Shown here: piece by piece, positions 44,105 to 51,996 of the stretch
Layout of the letters: each line of letters opens with the position of its first letter
How positions within the stretch are numbered: position 1 is the first letter of the stretch
From: Magnetospira sp. QH-2
Lineage (GTDB): Bacteria > Pseudomonadota > Alphaproteobacteria > Rhodospirillales > Magnetospiraceae
Direction: 5' to 3'
DNA length: 64,000 bases
Assembly: GCF_000968135.1 (NCBI RefSeq)
Contig: NZ_FO538765.1
Location: 1,751,819 to 1,815,818 of the forward strand
Position numbers and translations under genes: made by a program
Notes under the pieces: model-generated
Told to the model about the DNA's origin: nothing
The model's database searches: none
Seen by the model: the letters and a program-made list of their open reading frames with translations, nothing else

Positions 44105-44905
44105 CTATTCTCCCATATTTATTGAAGCGTGATTCTGGTTTCTGGAGCCCGCTTCGGTTTCCAGAAAATGATCCCGCCAGTAGTCCAAAAAGCATGCGAT
44201 ATCGTATCTGGCTTCCGCATGGTCGAGCACCCGATGGCCGACACCGGGGTAGAGGATCACTTTGGCCCGTTGGAAGCCGCGAAGCGTTTGCGCCCCATGT
44301 CCGGCGACGCTCCCAGTTTGATTAAATCGGGAATGCGGCCCGAAGAATTCATCCTCGTAGCCGTTTAGATTGAGAAAAGGGGTCTTGCTGCTGTTTCCGG
44401 CAATGTGGACCGATGGCACGAAGTATCCCGGCTCGCAGTTCCAGGCAATGGCAATGCGGGCGGCAATGCCGCTGCCATCCCAGGTCGCCGCGGCCACGGC
44501 TCCTTCCGACAGTCCCGCCAAAACCACGAAACGGTGGTCGATGAACGACCAGGATTGAAGGTTTTCCATGACTTCCGTCACCTCGTCCCGGCGCATACGG
44601 TGAACCTGCTCATAAACTTCCGGGTCGGCGGGCGATTCATAGGTTGGCCGGTCTAGCCTCGCATGGGTGTTGGGGGCGATCAGGGCGAACCCTCTTTCCT
44701 CGACCAGAAAATCGGCCATCAGTTCTTCTTGTTTGCGGGCATTGGATCCGGGCAGAAAGACAATCAGCGGAACCCGCTTATCGGTATTCGAGATCTCTTG
44801 TATCTGATCTTCCAAGGTGTGCAGTGTCCCGCGAAGTTTCCGCCCTCCATAGAGTTTGGAAGGGAAGGCAACAAAGGCCTGTTGATAGGCGATAGCGGCT
44901 GACAT
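44105..44905 (-). CDS. alpha/beta hydrolase (dienelactone-hydrolase-like)
   Basis: A 266-residue cytoplasmic protein with an alpha/beta-hydrolase layout. Strand VPLIVFLPGSNARK is followed by the nucleophile elbow VVLAGLSEGAVAAATW (G-x-S-x-G, Ser nucleophile), a probable acid in NLNGYEDEFFG and the catalytic His in LYPGVGHRVLDH. No signal peptide is seen once ATG 44905 is used. It is the first gene of the dpp operon, tightly joined to dppA, so it may cleave the imported substrate (an ester, amide or peptide conjugate). That role is inferred from position. Confidence 0.75.
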   Translation of the reverse strand: MSAAIAYQQAFVAFPSKLYGGRKLRGTLHTLEDQIQEISNTDKRVPLIVFLPGSNARKQEELMADFLVEERGFALIAPNTHARLDRPTYESPADPEVYEQVHRMRRDEVTEVMENLQSWSFIDHRFVVLAGLSEGAVAAATWDGSGIAARIAIAWNCEPGYFVPSVHIAGNSSKTPFLNLNGYEDEFFGPHSRFNQTGSVAGHGAQTLRGFQRAKVILYPGVGHRVLDHAEARYDIACFLDYWRDHFLETEAGSRNQNHASINMGE

Positions 44906-45011
44906 GATCGGCGGTCTCTCCCATTGGCGAGGGGTTTCTCCAACCCGCGGAAGGCCCCCTTTCTTGCTTTGACGTCGATCATGCATTACATTTCATGATC
45001 GATGGGAAAAA

Positions 45012-45027
45012 TATTCATGCGTATTTG
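45012..45027. promoter_or_regulatory. possible LysR-type operator between regulator and hydrolase-dpp operon
   Basis: An imperfect dyad AATA-N8-TATT lies in the 145-base divergent spacer, about 25 bases before the LysR gene and about 110 before the hydrolase. LysR proteins usually bind such AT-ended dyads (T-N11-A type) to control the divergent operon and themselves. The assignment is by position only. Confidence 0.3.
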
Positions 45028-45050
45028 GTATGTATAGAGTCGGGTGATGC

Positions 45051-46010
45051 ATGCGGCCAATTGGAAAGCTGGACTGGAGTCTCAAGGAAATGCGGGCGCT
45101 GCATCATGTGGTGACCTTGGGAACCGTTACGGCTGCGGCGACCCGCATGGGTCTCTCTCAGCCTGCGGTCAGCCGCTTGCTTGCAAGCCTGGAATCAAAG
45201 CTGTCCCAGCCGCTGTTCGAGCGTCAGGGCAGGGGGCTCGTTCCGACGCGTTCGGCGCTGGATTTTTGTACCGCCTCTGCCCGGGTCTTCGATGCCATCG
45301 AAGGGATGCAACAAAATCTCGCGGTTTCCAATCAGGTCGAAACGCTCCGAGTGGCCGCGCCTCCGACCTTTGCCAGGGGGTTTTTGCAACAGGCCGTGGC
45401 CTTGTTCCTGGAAGCCAATATCAATGCCACGATCCAGGTGGATGTCCGATCGTCGCCTTCGATTATCGGCATGGTTTCCGAGGGCGCCGTCGACGTGGGT
45501 ATCACCGATACGGCATTGACCCACGAAGCCGTGCGAGATCAACCGTTCCGCAAAGCCGCAATGGCCTGTTTTCTGCGCCGTGATCATCCCTTGACGGCGA
45601 ACCGCGAAATCAATGTTGCCGAGGCGGGAGATTTGGAGTTGATCGGCCTGACGCATCGGCATGCCACGCGGGCCTATATCGACAACCTGTTGAGATCGTC
45701 CGGCCATGGGTGGCGCATGATCGTGGAAACCTCGACCGCCGCATCGGCGGTGTCGTTTGTCCGCGAAACCGGCGCGGTGTCGTTCCTGAGTCCTTTTCCG
45801 GTCGCAGGCGATTTGCCTCCCGAAGTGACGTTCCGGCCATTGCACGGTGGTCTGACCCATATTTCTCGTTTCATCTATCCGGCCCGCATTGGGTTGCGTC
45901 CGCTGACCCGGCGGTTCATGCGCGCGGTCACGGCCGTGTCGGAGCATCATGACGGCTGGTCCGAAGCCCTTGGGCCGTTCTCAGGTGGAAAGCGAGAGGG
46001 GGACATCTGA
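45051..46010 (+). CDS. LysR-family transcriptional regulator
   Basis: A 319-residue regulator. The N-terminal winged helix-turn-helix (LHHVVTLGTVTAAATRMGLSQ then PAVSRLLASLE, LFERQGRGLVPT) is followed by a two-lobed effector domain (LRVAAPPTFARGFLQQAVALFLE onward). It is divergent from the hydrolase-dppABCDF operon and is the obvious candidate to control it in response to the imported compound. Confidence 0.9.
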   Translation: MRPIGKLDWSLKEMRALHHVVTLGTVTAAATRMGLSQPAVSRLLASLESKLSQPLFERQGRGLVPTRSALDFCTASARVFDAIEGMQQNLAVSNQVETLRVAAPPTFARGFLQQAVALFLEANINATIQVDVRSSPSIIGMVSEGAVDVGITDTALTHEAVRDQPFRKAAMACFLRRDHPLTANREINVAEAGDLELIGLTHRHATRAYIDNLLRSSGHGWRMIVETSTAASAVSFVRETGAVSFLSPFPVAGDLPPEVTFRPLHGGLTHISRFIYPARIGLRPLTRRFMRAVTAVSEHHDGWSEALGPFSGGKREGDI

Positions 46011-46023
46011 CTCTCATTTTCAC

Positions 46024-46051
46024 TTGTTTTTGCGGTCCTATTTTGTAAAAT
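46024..46051 (+). promoter_or_regulatory. candidate promoter for the sulfur-globule-like gene
   Basis: TTGTTT (46024-46029) and TAAAAT (46046-46051) are 16 bases apart in an AT-rich stretch about 85 bases ahead of the gene. Confidence 0.4.
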
Positions 46052-46083
46052 TTTAGGTCTCTATCAATGGGAGTATGGGAAAG

Positions 46084-46127
46084 CCTCTTTCCTTGCTTTC
46101 AAACAGGAAGGAAATAGTCAGAGGAGG
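46084..46127 (+). promoter_or_regulatory. 5' leader hairpin that could mask the ribosome-binding site
   Basis: TTTCCTT (46088-46094) pairs with AAGGAAA (46108-46114). CCTC (46084-46087) can also pair with GAGG (46121-46124), the first half of the GAGGAGG ribosome-binding site at 46121-46127. Folding would hide the start region of the downstream gene, so translation may be conditional. Confidence 0.35.
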
Positions 46128-46134
46128 ATTAAGT

Positions 46135-46533
46135 ATGCATATTCGTAATCTTACCAAGGTCTTGGCGGTTGCCGGGCTCGTTGCCGCCGGTTCCTTTGCT
46201 GCCCAAGACGCATCGGCCTGGTGGGGACCCGGCTGGGGCAACAATGGTTGGGGTCCCGGTTGGGGCGGAAACCGCTGGGGTAACAACGGTTGGGGTGACG
46301 GCTGGGGCGACGGCGGAGGAGATTTCTCCTTCGGCTTTAGCGGTAACACTCGGGCCAATACGGGGTTGGGCTATAACGGCTATAACGGCTGGAATGGCTA
46401 CAACGGCTACGGCCCGTACGGTTGGGGTGGCTATCCCGGTTGGGGATATGGCTATCCGGGAGCTTGGGGCGCCCCTTATGGCGTGGCACCGGTCGCACCG
46501 GCGGCCCCCGCGGCACCCGCGGAAGCAAAATAA
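46135..46533 (+). CDS. sulfur-globule-like Gly/Trp/Tyr/Asn-rich exported protein
   Basis: A 132-residue protein with a clear signal peptide (LAVAGLVAAGSFAAQDASA, cleavage before WW). The mature part is almost wholly low complexity: WGPGWGNNGWGPGWGG repeats, an acidic patch DGWGDGGGDFSFGFSGN, then YNGYNGWNGYNGYG and GYPGWGYGYPGAWGAPYG, ending with a Pro/Ala-rich tail. This order of WG repeats, D/F patch, GY/PY repeats and VAPxAPAAP tail is that of the structural envelope proteins of periplasmic sulfur globules (SgpA/SgpB of purple sulfur bacteria). A GAGGAGG ribosome-binding site decides the start. Function is inferred from composition. Confidence 0.6.
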   Translation: MHIRNLTKVLAVAGLVAAGSFAAQDASAWWGPGWGNNGWGPGWGGNRWGNNGWGDGWGDGGGDFSFGFSGNTRANTGLGYNGYNGWNGYNGYGPYGWGGYPGWGYGYPGAWGAPYGVAPVAPAAPAAPAEAK

Positions 46534-46560
46534 TCCTCGGATCAAGATCTGATTGAATGC

Positions 46561-46592
46561 GAAACGGCGGCTCTGGGAGTCGCCGTTTCTTT
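46561..46592 (+). terminator. Rho-independent terminator after the sulfur-globule-like gene
   Basis: A perfect 9-bp stem (46561-46569 with 46581-46589) with an 11-base loop is followed by a T-rich tract. It lies 28 bases past the stop codon. Confidence 0.85.
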
Positions 46593-46691
46593 GTTTCGGC
46601 CTTTGGGGGCGGCGCGGACAAGTCCGGCTTGTTGTTTCCGGGGTGATCCGCTAGCTTTGGCATTCCCCGGACTATTCCAGAGAGGCCCGCC

Positions 46692-46880
46692 ATGCGCTGT
46701 CCCAAATGCCCCTCCGACATGACACTGGAACAAGTGGGCGGCAAGAAACACTGGGTCTGTGACGATTGTGGCTATGCCCGTCCTCAGGGCGGCGTGGGGG
46801 CCTTCTTGCGATCGGGACCGGTACTGGTCGGCCTGGTGATCGGGGCCGCCGTGGCGGTGCTGGCATTGACCGGGGCGTAG
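46692..46880 (+). CDS. small zinc-ribbon membrane protein
   Basis: A 62-residue protein with two CxxC pairs (MRCPKCPSDM and WVCDDCGYARPQ) able to bind zinc, followed by one membrane helix (VLVGLVIGAAVAVLALTG). Function unknown. AGAGAGG lies upstream of the ATG. It precedes the CheB-CheR fusion gene by 88 bases. Confidence 0.6.
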   Translation: MRCPKCPSDMTLEQVGGKKHWVCDDCGYARPQGGVGAFLRSGPVLVGLVIGAAVAVLALTGA

Positions 46881-46968
46881 AGATTACCCGAAGCCTCTCG
46901 ACCCCATTGGGCGAACCCGTTAGACTCGATTTCCTGAAACGCCTTGCGTTAAAAGGGAACCAACCGCC

Positions 46969-49923
46969 ATGCCAGCCCGAAAAAACGGCGCACCACGCAA
47001 GCCCGGCAAGACAGTGACCAAATCCCCACGGAAAGAGCCAACGCCGTCCGCGACGAACAGTGATCTGTCGCCTGCCAATCCGATGGCTTTTCCCGTCGTC
47101 GGGATCGGTGCGTCGGCAGGCGGGCTGGAAGCGGCACAGGCTTTTTTCAAAGGCGTGGCGGCGGATTCAGGGGCGGCTTATATCTTCGTCCAGCATTTGG
47201 ATCCGAAGCGGCCCACCGATCTGCCGGAATTGCTGGCGCGCATGACCCCGATGCCGGTCCAGGCCGTGACCGACCATATGCTGGTGGAACCCAATCAGGT
47301 CTATGTGATCCCGTCCAATCATGAACTGATGATCGCCAAGGGTCACCTGGAGCTGTTCGAGTTATCAGAAGAGCCCGGCCTGCGGCATCCCATCGACGTG
47401 TTTTTCCGTTCCTTGGCCATGGAGCGGGGGGAACAGGCCGTGGCCATCATTCTATCCGGCACCGCCAGCGATGGCACGTCGGGCCTGCGCGATGTCAAGG
47501 CCGAGGGTGGAATAGTCCTGGTCCAAGATCCTTTGACCGCCAAATTTGACGGCATGCCCCGGTCGGCCATCGAAACCAAACTGGCGGATCTGATTCTCGA
47601 TCCTTTGGACATGGGCGACAAGCTCGTGGATATCTGGGCATTCCAGCGCCCCGGAACCGCGGCTTCGATCATGACCGACGAGGCGGGAATAGATGAGGAG
47701 ACCCTGGCCAAGATTACCACCTTGGTGCGCAACCACACCGGCCACGATTTTTCCGATTACAAACCCCGAACCTTGCTGCGGCGCATCCGGCGCCGGATGT
47801 CGGTCCAGCAGATTGAACAGCCATCCGACTATGTCCGCCATTTGCAGCATAATGCGGCCGAACGGACTATTTTGTTCAAGGAACTCCTCATTGGCGTGAC
47901 CCGTTTCTTCCGTGATCCGGAAGCCTTTGCGGTGCTGATCGACAAGGTTATTCCCGCTCTTTTTGACAAACGCGCCAACGATGATGAACTGCGGGTCTGG
48001 GTCGTGGGCTGTTCCACCGGCGAGGAAGCCTATTCCATCGCCATCCTTCTGCAAGAAGAACAAAGGCGGCGGGATGCCAATGTCAGTATTCAGGTGTTTG
48101 GTACCGATATTGACGGCAAAGCCATCGAGACCGCTCGTGGCGGCCTGTTTTCTCCGAGCATTGCCAAAGACGTCCCCGCCGATCTGCTCCGGCGCTATTT
48201 TACTTCCGAGAATGCCGGATATCGGGTCAAGGGCGCGATTCGGGACATGTTGGTGTTTGCCGAGCAAAATGTGGTCAAGGATCCGCCATTTTCACGCTTG
48301 GACCTAGTCTGCTGTCGTAACTTGTTGATCTATATGGGGGCAGCCCTGCAACGGCGGGTCATCCCCATGTATCACTATGCCCTCAAGCCCGAGGGGTACT
48401 TGTTTCTCGGCAATTCGGAAACCATCGGCGAGTTTACCACCCATTTCCAGACCGTTGATCGCAAAGCCAAGATCTACCGCAGCACCAGCGCCGGCACCAA
48501 ACAGCCGAGATTGCTGAATATCTCACCGCCCGCCTTGGCCGATTTGGTGCCGGTTGTCGCCGCGGAGAAACCGCCGAAAGCACCGGTCAACGTGCGAACC
48601 TGGGTGGAAAGCACGCTGCTCTCGGAGCTGTCTCCGGCCTGCGTGGTCATCGACCGTCATTCCCAGATCGTCTTTATTCATGGCCATACGGGCAGGTATC
48701 TGGAACCGGCCCCGGGCGAAGCGACAACAAACATTCTGGCCATGGCCCGCCCGGGCCTGTCGGTGGAATTGGCCACCGCCGTGCGCAAGGCGATCAACCA
48801 TGGCCAAGAGGTCCTGTACGAAGGACTGAGGGTCCGCACAAACGGGGATGAGCAACCCATCGATCTGCTGGTTCGTCCAATCACCGAACCCGAAGCCCTG
48901 GCCGGATTGATTCTGGTGGTGTTCAAGGAAGTATCGCCGCTTCCCTCCATGGACCCGGAGCAAACCGTGCCCGAGTCCCAACAGGTGGTTGATGAACTAA
49001 AGCGGGAACTGCGCAATACCCGGGAATACCTGCAAACCAGCATCGAAGAAATGGAGACCTCCAACGAGGAGCTGAAATCCACCAACGAGGAACTTCAGTC
49101 CTCCAACGAGGAACTGCAAAGCATCAACGAAGAGCATGTGACTTCGAAAGAAGAGCTTCAGTCGGTGAACGAAGAACTGGCCACGGTCAATGCCGAGTTG
49201 GAAAGCAAGGTCAGCGAACTGACCCGGTCCAACAACGACATGAACAACCTGCTCGCCGCCACGAAGGTTGGCACCGTGTTTTTGGATTTGCACCTCTGTA
49301 TCACCCGGTTCACGCCGTCATCGGCCGATGTCATTCACTTGATCGATGGCGATGTGGGGCGTCCGCTGGCCCATACGGTCTCAAACCTGGAATACGATGA
49401 ATTGGTCAACGATGCGCGGACGGTGCTGGACAACCTGGTGCCCATGGATCGGGAAGTCCGCTCCAAGGACGGCAAGTGGTATTTGATCCGTATCCTGCCT
49501 TATCGGACCTTGGACAACGTGATTGAGGGTGTGGTTCTGACCTTTGTGGACATTACCCGAGTGCGCCTGCTCGAAGCGGAATCCCGATTGGCCGTGGTGG
49601 TTCAACAGGCCTCCGACGCAATTGTCTTGCAGGATCTGAGCGGCAAGATCCTGGCCTGGAATAATGGGGCGGAAAAGCTCTATGGCTGCTCGGAGGTCCT
49701 GGCCCTTGAAGCGGATTTCCGGCTTTTTGTTCCACCAGACGGGCGCGCGGACCACGACAAGCTGCTCAGCCAACTGGCCAAGGGCAAGAAACCCGCACCC
49801 TTCGAGGCCCAGCGACTGACCCAGGAAGGCCAAGTCCTGCGTGTTTCCGTGAGCGCATCTTTGTTGTTTGATGAGAGCAACAAACCCTGGGCCGTGGCCA
49901 CCACCGAACGCGAAAGGCTCTAA
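46969..49923 (+). CDS. CheB-CheR-PAS fusion protein, C-terminus set by a repeat element
   Basis: A 984-residue protein. After a basic N-terminal tail comes a CheB methylesterase domain (about 40-225: VVGIGASAGGLEAAQAFF with catalytic Ser, ILSGTASDGTSGL). A CheR methyltransferase domain follows (about 245-515: LLIGVTRFFRDPEAF, VWVVGCSTGEEAYSIA, LVCCRNLLIYM). Next is a long Glu-rich coiled coil (repeats of NEELxSxNEE, about 680-760) and two PAS domains (about 760-870 and 880-984). It lacks a receiver. Relatives usually continue after the last PAS into more PAS or kinase domains; here the frame ends at ATTERERL with a TAA that is itself the first bases of the repeat element at 49921. The gene is probably truncated by that insertion. 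Confidence 0.85.
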   Translation: MPARKNGAPRKPGKTVTKSPRKEPTPSATNSDLSPANPMAFPVVGIGASAGGLEAAQAFFKGVAADSGAAYIFVQHLDPKRPTDLPELLARMTPMPVQAVTDHMLVEPNQVYVIPSNHELMIAKGHLELFELSEEPGLRHPIDVFFRSLAMERGEQAVAIILSGTASDGTSGLRDVKAEGGIVLVQDPLTAKFDGMPRSAIETKLADLILDPLDMGDKLVDIWAFQRPGTAASIMTDEAGIDEETLAKITTLVRNHTGHDFSDYKPRTLLRRIRRRMSVQQIEQPSDYVRHLQHNAAERTILFKELLIGVTRFFRDPEAFAVLIDKVIPALFDKRANDDELRVWVVGCSTGEEAYSIAILLQEEQRRRDANVSIQVFGTDIDGKAIETARGGLFSPSIAKDVPADLLRRYFTSENAGYRVKGAIRDMLVFAEQNVVKDPPFSRLDLVCCRNLLIYMGAALQRRVIPMYHYALKPEGYLFLGNSETIGEFTTHFQTVDRKAKIYRSTSAGTKQPRLLNISPPALADLVPVVAAEKPPKAPVNVRTWVESTLLSELSPACVVIDRHSQIVFIHGHTGRYLEPAPGEATTNILAMARPGLSVELATAVRKAINHGQEVLYEGLRVRTNGDEQPIDLLVRPITEPEALAGLILVVFKEVSPLPSMDPEQTVPESQQVVDELKRELRNTREYLQTSIEEMETSNEELKSTNEELQSSNEELQSINEEHVTSKEELQSVNEELATVNAELESKVSELTRSNNDMNNLLAATKVGTVFLDLHLCITRFTPSSADVIHLIDGDVGRPLAHTVSNLEYDELVNDARTVLDNLVPMDREVRSKDGKWYLIRILPYRTLDNVIEGVVLTFVDITRVRLLEAESRLAVVVQQASDAIVLQDLSGKILAWNNGAEKLYGCSEVLALEADFRLFVPPDGRADHDKLLSQLAKGKKPAPFEAQRLTQEGQVLRVSVSASLLFDESNKPWAVATTERERL

Positions 49924-50220
49924 CAGGCTGCTGAACAAGTGTTGTTCGACGGCCTGCCTCGCCCTTCGACAAGCTCAGGGTGAGGCGAACAAGTTGAAAG
50001 TTCAAAGGCCCTCATGCTGAGCTTGTCGAAGCATCTGTCGCCACAGGCTCGAAATCGGACTTTAGCAGGCTGCTGAACAAGTGTTGTTCGACGGCCCGCC
50101 TCGCCCTTCGACAAGCTCAGGGTGAGGCGAACAAGTTGAAAGTTCAAAAACCCTCATGCTGAGCTTGTCGAAGCATCTGTCGCCACAGGCTCGAAATAGG
50201 ACTTTTTCGGCAGCCTGTTA
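49921..50220. repeat. MITE/REP-like element: two tandem 142-bp units with terminal inverted repeats
   Basis: Two nearly identical units start at 49924 and 50066 (period 142, only about five differences). The whole block is bounded by a 15-bp inverted repeat with one mismatch (TAACAGGCTGCTGAA at 49921-49935, TTCGGCAGCCTGTTA at 50206-50220). Each unit contains the palindromic CTTCGACAAGCTCAGGGTGAG and its partner CTGAGCTTGTCGAAG, a motif I know as a dispersed repeat in many proteobacterial genomes. No transposase is encoded, so mobility would be in trans. It supplies the stop codon of the CheB-CheR gene. Confidence 0.8.
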
Positions 50221-50341
50221 GCGCCGCATAGTATTCATGGTCTCCGGACTCAATTGTTATTTTATATATACGTTTCGTGTGCCTTTAGCCTGCGAAGGTG
50301 TTATCATCATTCTAAAGAATAGTTTTGAAGGGTCCCAGTGG

Positions 50342-51961
50342 ATGACCGAGTCAACGGCCCAGGCACGCCTACTGCGCGAACGGGCAGAGGATGCCCTCAG
50401 TCGGCATATTGTTGACCGTGACCTGAACCTCATGTCCCGGGAGCAGGTTCAGGACTTGGTGCATGAACTTGTGGTGCATCAGGTCGAGTTGGAAATGCAG
50501 GGGGAGGAACTGCGCCGGACCCAGGCAGACCTTGAGAGAATCAGAGATCAATATACCGACTTGTATGATTTCGCCCCGGTGGGCTACCTGACCCTCAACG
50601 AGACAGGGCAAATCGTGACCGCCAATCTGACCATTGCGGGCTGGTTGGAAAAGGATCGCATCGACCTGATCGGCTCTTCCTATCCCCGCATCGTCGCCGA
50701 ATCCGATCGCGATACGATCTACCTCCATTTAAAGAGCGTGAAAGGAAGCGCTTTCCCCAGCTCCTGCGAGGTGACCCTTGCCCATCCGCAAGATACCCCG
50801 CGCCTGGTGCAGATGGATAGCCGATGGGTTGGAACTGATGATGCTTCCGCACAGATATTCTGTACCCTCACCGACGTCACCGAGTCCCGTCGGACCGCAA
50901 GACGCCTGCAATTGTTGGGCAACGTGATCCAGCATAGTAGCGAAGCGGTGATGATCACCGATCCCAACGAGGTCATTGTCTTCGTCAACCAGGCCTTTAC
51001 CGACATCACCCATTACTCGGAAAGTGATGCCCTGGGCCTGACCCCGCGCATTTTATCATCGGGGCGCCACGACCGGGCTTTCTATGTGGACATGTGGGAA
51101 CAGCTCCAAAAGACCGGCATGTGGCAAGGCGAGATCTGGAATCAACGCAAGGACGACGGCGCTTATCCCGAGTTCCTGACCATCAACGCCGTCAAAGGTG
51201 AAAATGGTCGTTTGCTCAACTATGTCTGTGTCTTTTCCAATATTTCCCGCCTGCGCGATCGCGAGGAAGCCCTGCGCATCAGTAACGAGGAACTCAATCA
51301 GTTCGCCCAGGTGACTTCTCATGATCTGCGCGAACCCCTGCGAACCATCACCAGCTTCATCGAGCTCATTGAACGAAAACTGACCGGGATCGACGATCCA
51401 GAGATTACCGAGTATTTCCATTTCGTCACCGAGGGTGCCACCCGCATGGACCGCTTGATTCAAGGGATCCTGCACTATTCCCAGATCGGCAAAAAAGCCG
51501 AGGAGTCCGCTTCGGTTGATATGAATAAGGTCGTCGAAGGCGCGATCCACAATTTGGAGACCGCCATAAAAGAATCTCAAGGCTCGATCACTGCCGGAGA
51601 TTTGCCGACCGTCCAGGCCGTGGAGATCGAAATGGACCGCTTGATGGACAATCTTCTTGGCAACGCCCTGAAATATCGAAGCGCCGATAGGCCGCTGAGT
51701 GTTGAGGTGACGGCCGCGGAACGTCGGGGGATGGCCCAGTTCACTGTTCGAGACAATGGCATCGGGATCGACCCGGCGTATTCGGACAAGGTTTTCCGTA
51801 TGTTCCAACGGCTTCACGCCAAGGAGGCCTATGGCGGCGGGTCTGGCGTTGGCCTCAGTATTTGCAAAAAGATCATCGAAACCGACGGAGGCCGGATCTG
51901 GATTGATGCCAATCCCGACGGCGGCTCGAGCTTCCACTTCACCTTGCCGTTGGCCGCGTGA
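50342..51961 (+). CDS. PAS sensor histidine kinase (soluble)
   Basis: A 539-residue kinase without membrane helices. An N-terminal helical segment (about 1-65, LMSREQVQDLVHELVVHQVELEMQ) is followed by two PAS domains (about 70-185 and 195-305). HisKA (His327 in TSHDLREPLRTITSFIELIE) and HATPase (NLLGNALKYRS, RDNGIGIDPAY, GGGSGVGLSICKKIIE) complete it. The ATG at 50342 is chosen since upstream codons are AT-rich and include no good site. The N-terminal helical region with LVHELxVHQxELEMQ is typical of PAS kinases that pair with CheB-CheR-PAS proteins, its neighbour here. Confidence 0.87.
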   Translation: MTESTAQARLLRERAEDALSRHIVDRDLNLMSREQVQDLVHELVVHQVELEMQGEELRRTQADLERIRDQYTDLYDFAPVGYLTLNETGQIVTANLTIAGWLEKDRIDLIGSSYPRIVAESDRDTIYLHLKSVKGSAFPSSCEVTLAHPQDTPRLVQMDSRWVGTDDASAQIFCTLTDVTESRRTARRLQLLGNVIQHSSEAVMITDPNEVIVFVNQAFTDITHYSESDALGLTPRILSSGRHDRAFYVDMWEQLQKTGMWQGEIWNQRKDDGAYPEFLTINAVKGENGRLLNYVCVFSNISRLRDREEALRISNEELNQFAQVTSHDLREPLRTITSFIELIERKLTGIDDPEITEYFHFVTEGATRMDRLIQGILHYSQIGKKAEESASVDMNKVVEGAIHNLETAIKESQGSITAGDLPTVQAVEIEMDRLMDNLLGNALKYRSADRPLSVEVTAAERRGMAQFTVRDNGIGIDPAYSDKVFRMFQRLHAKEAYGGGSGVGLSICKKIIETDGGRIWIDANPDGGSSFHFTLPLAA

Positions 51962-51996
51962 ATCGCCGGGGCGCGCGAAAGAGTCTTTCCGGCCGG

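Noticed and set aside
49766-50147. Small minus-strand frames beginning MNFQLVRLTLSLSKGEAG in the repeat
   Set aside because: They are translations of the CTTCGACAAGCTCAGGG repeat and occur because the repeat is there twice; such frames are common false genes.
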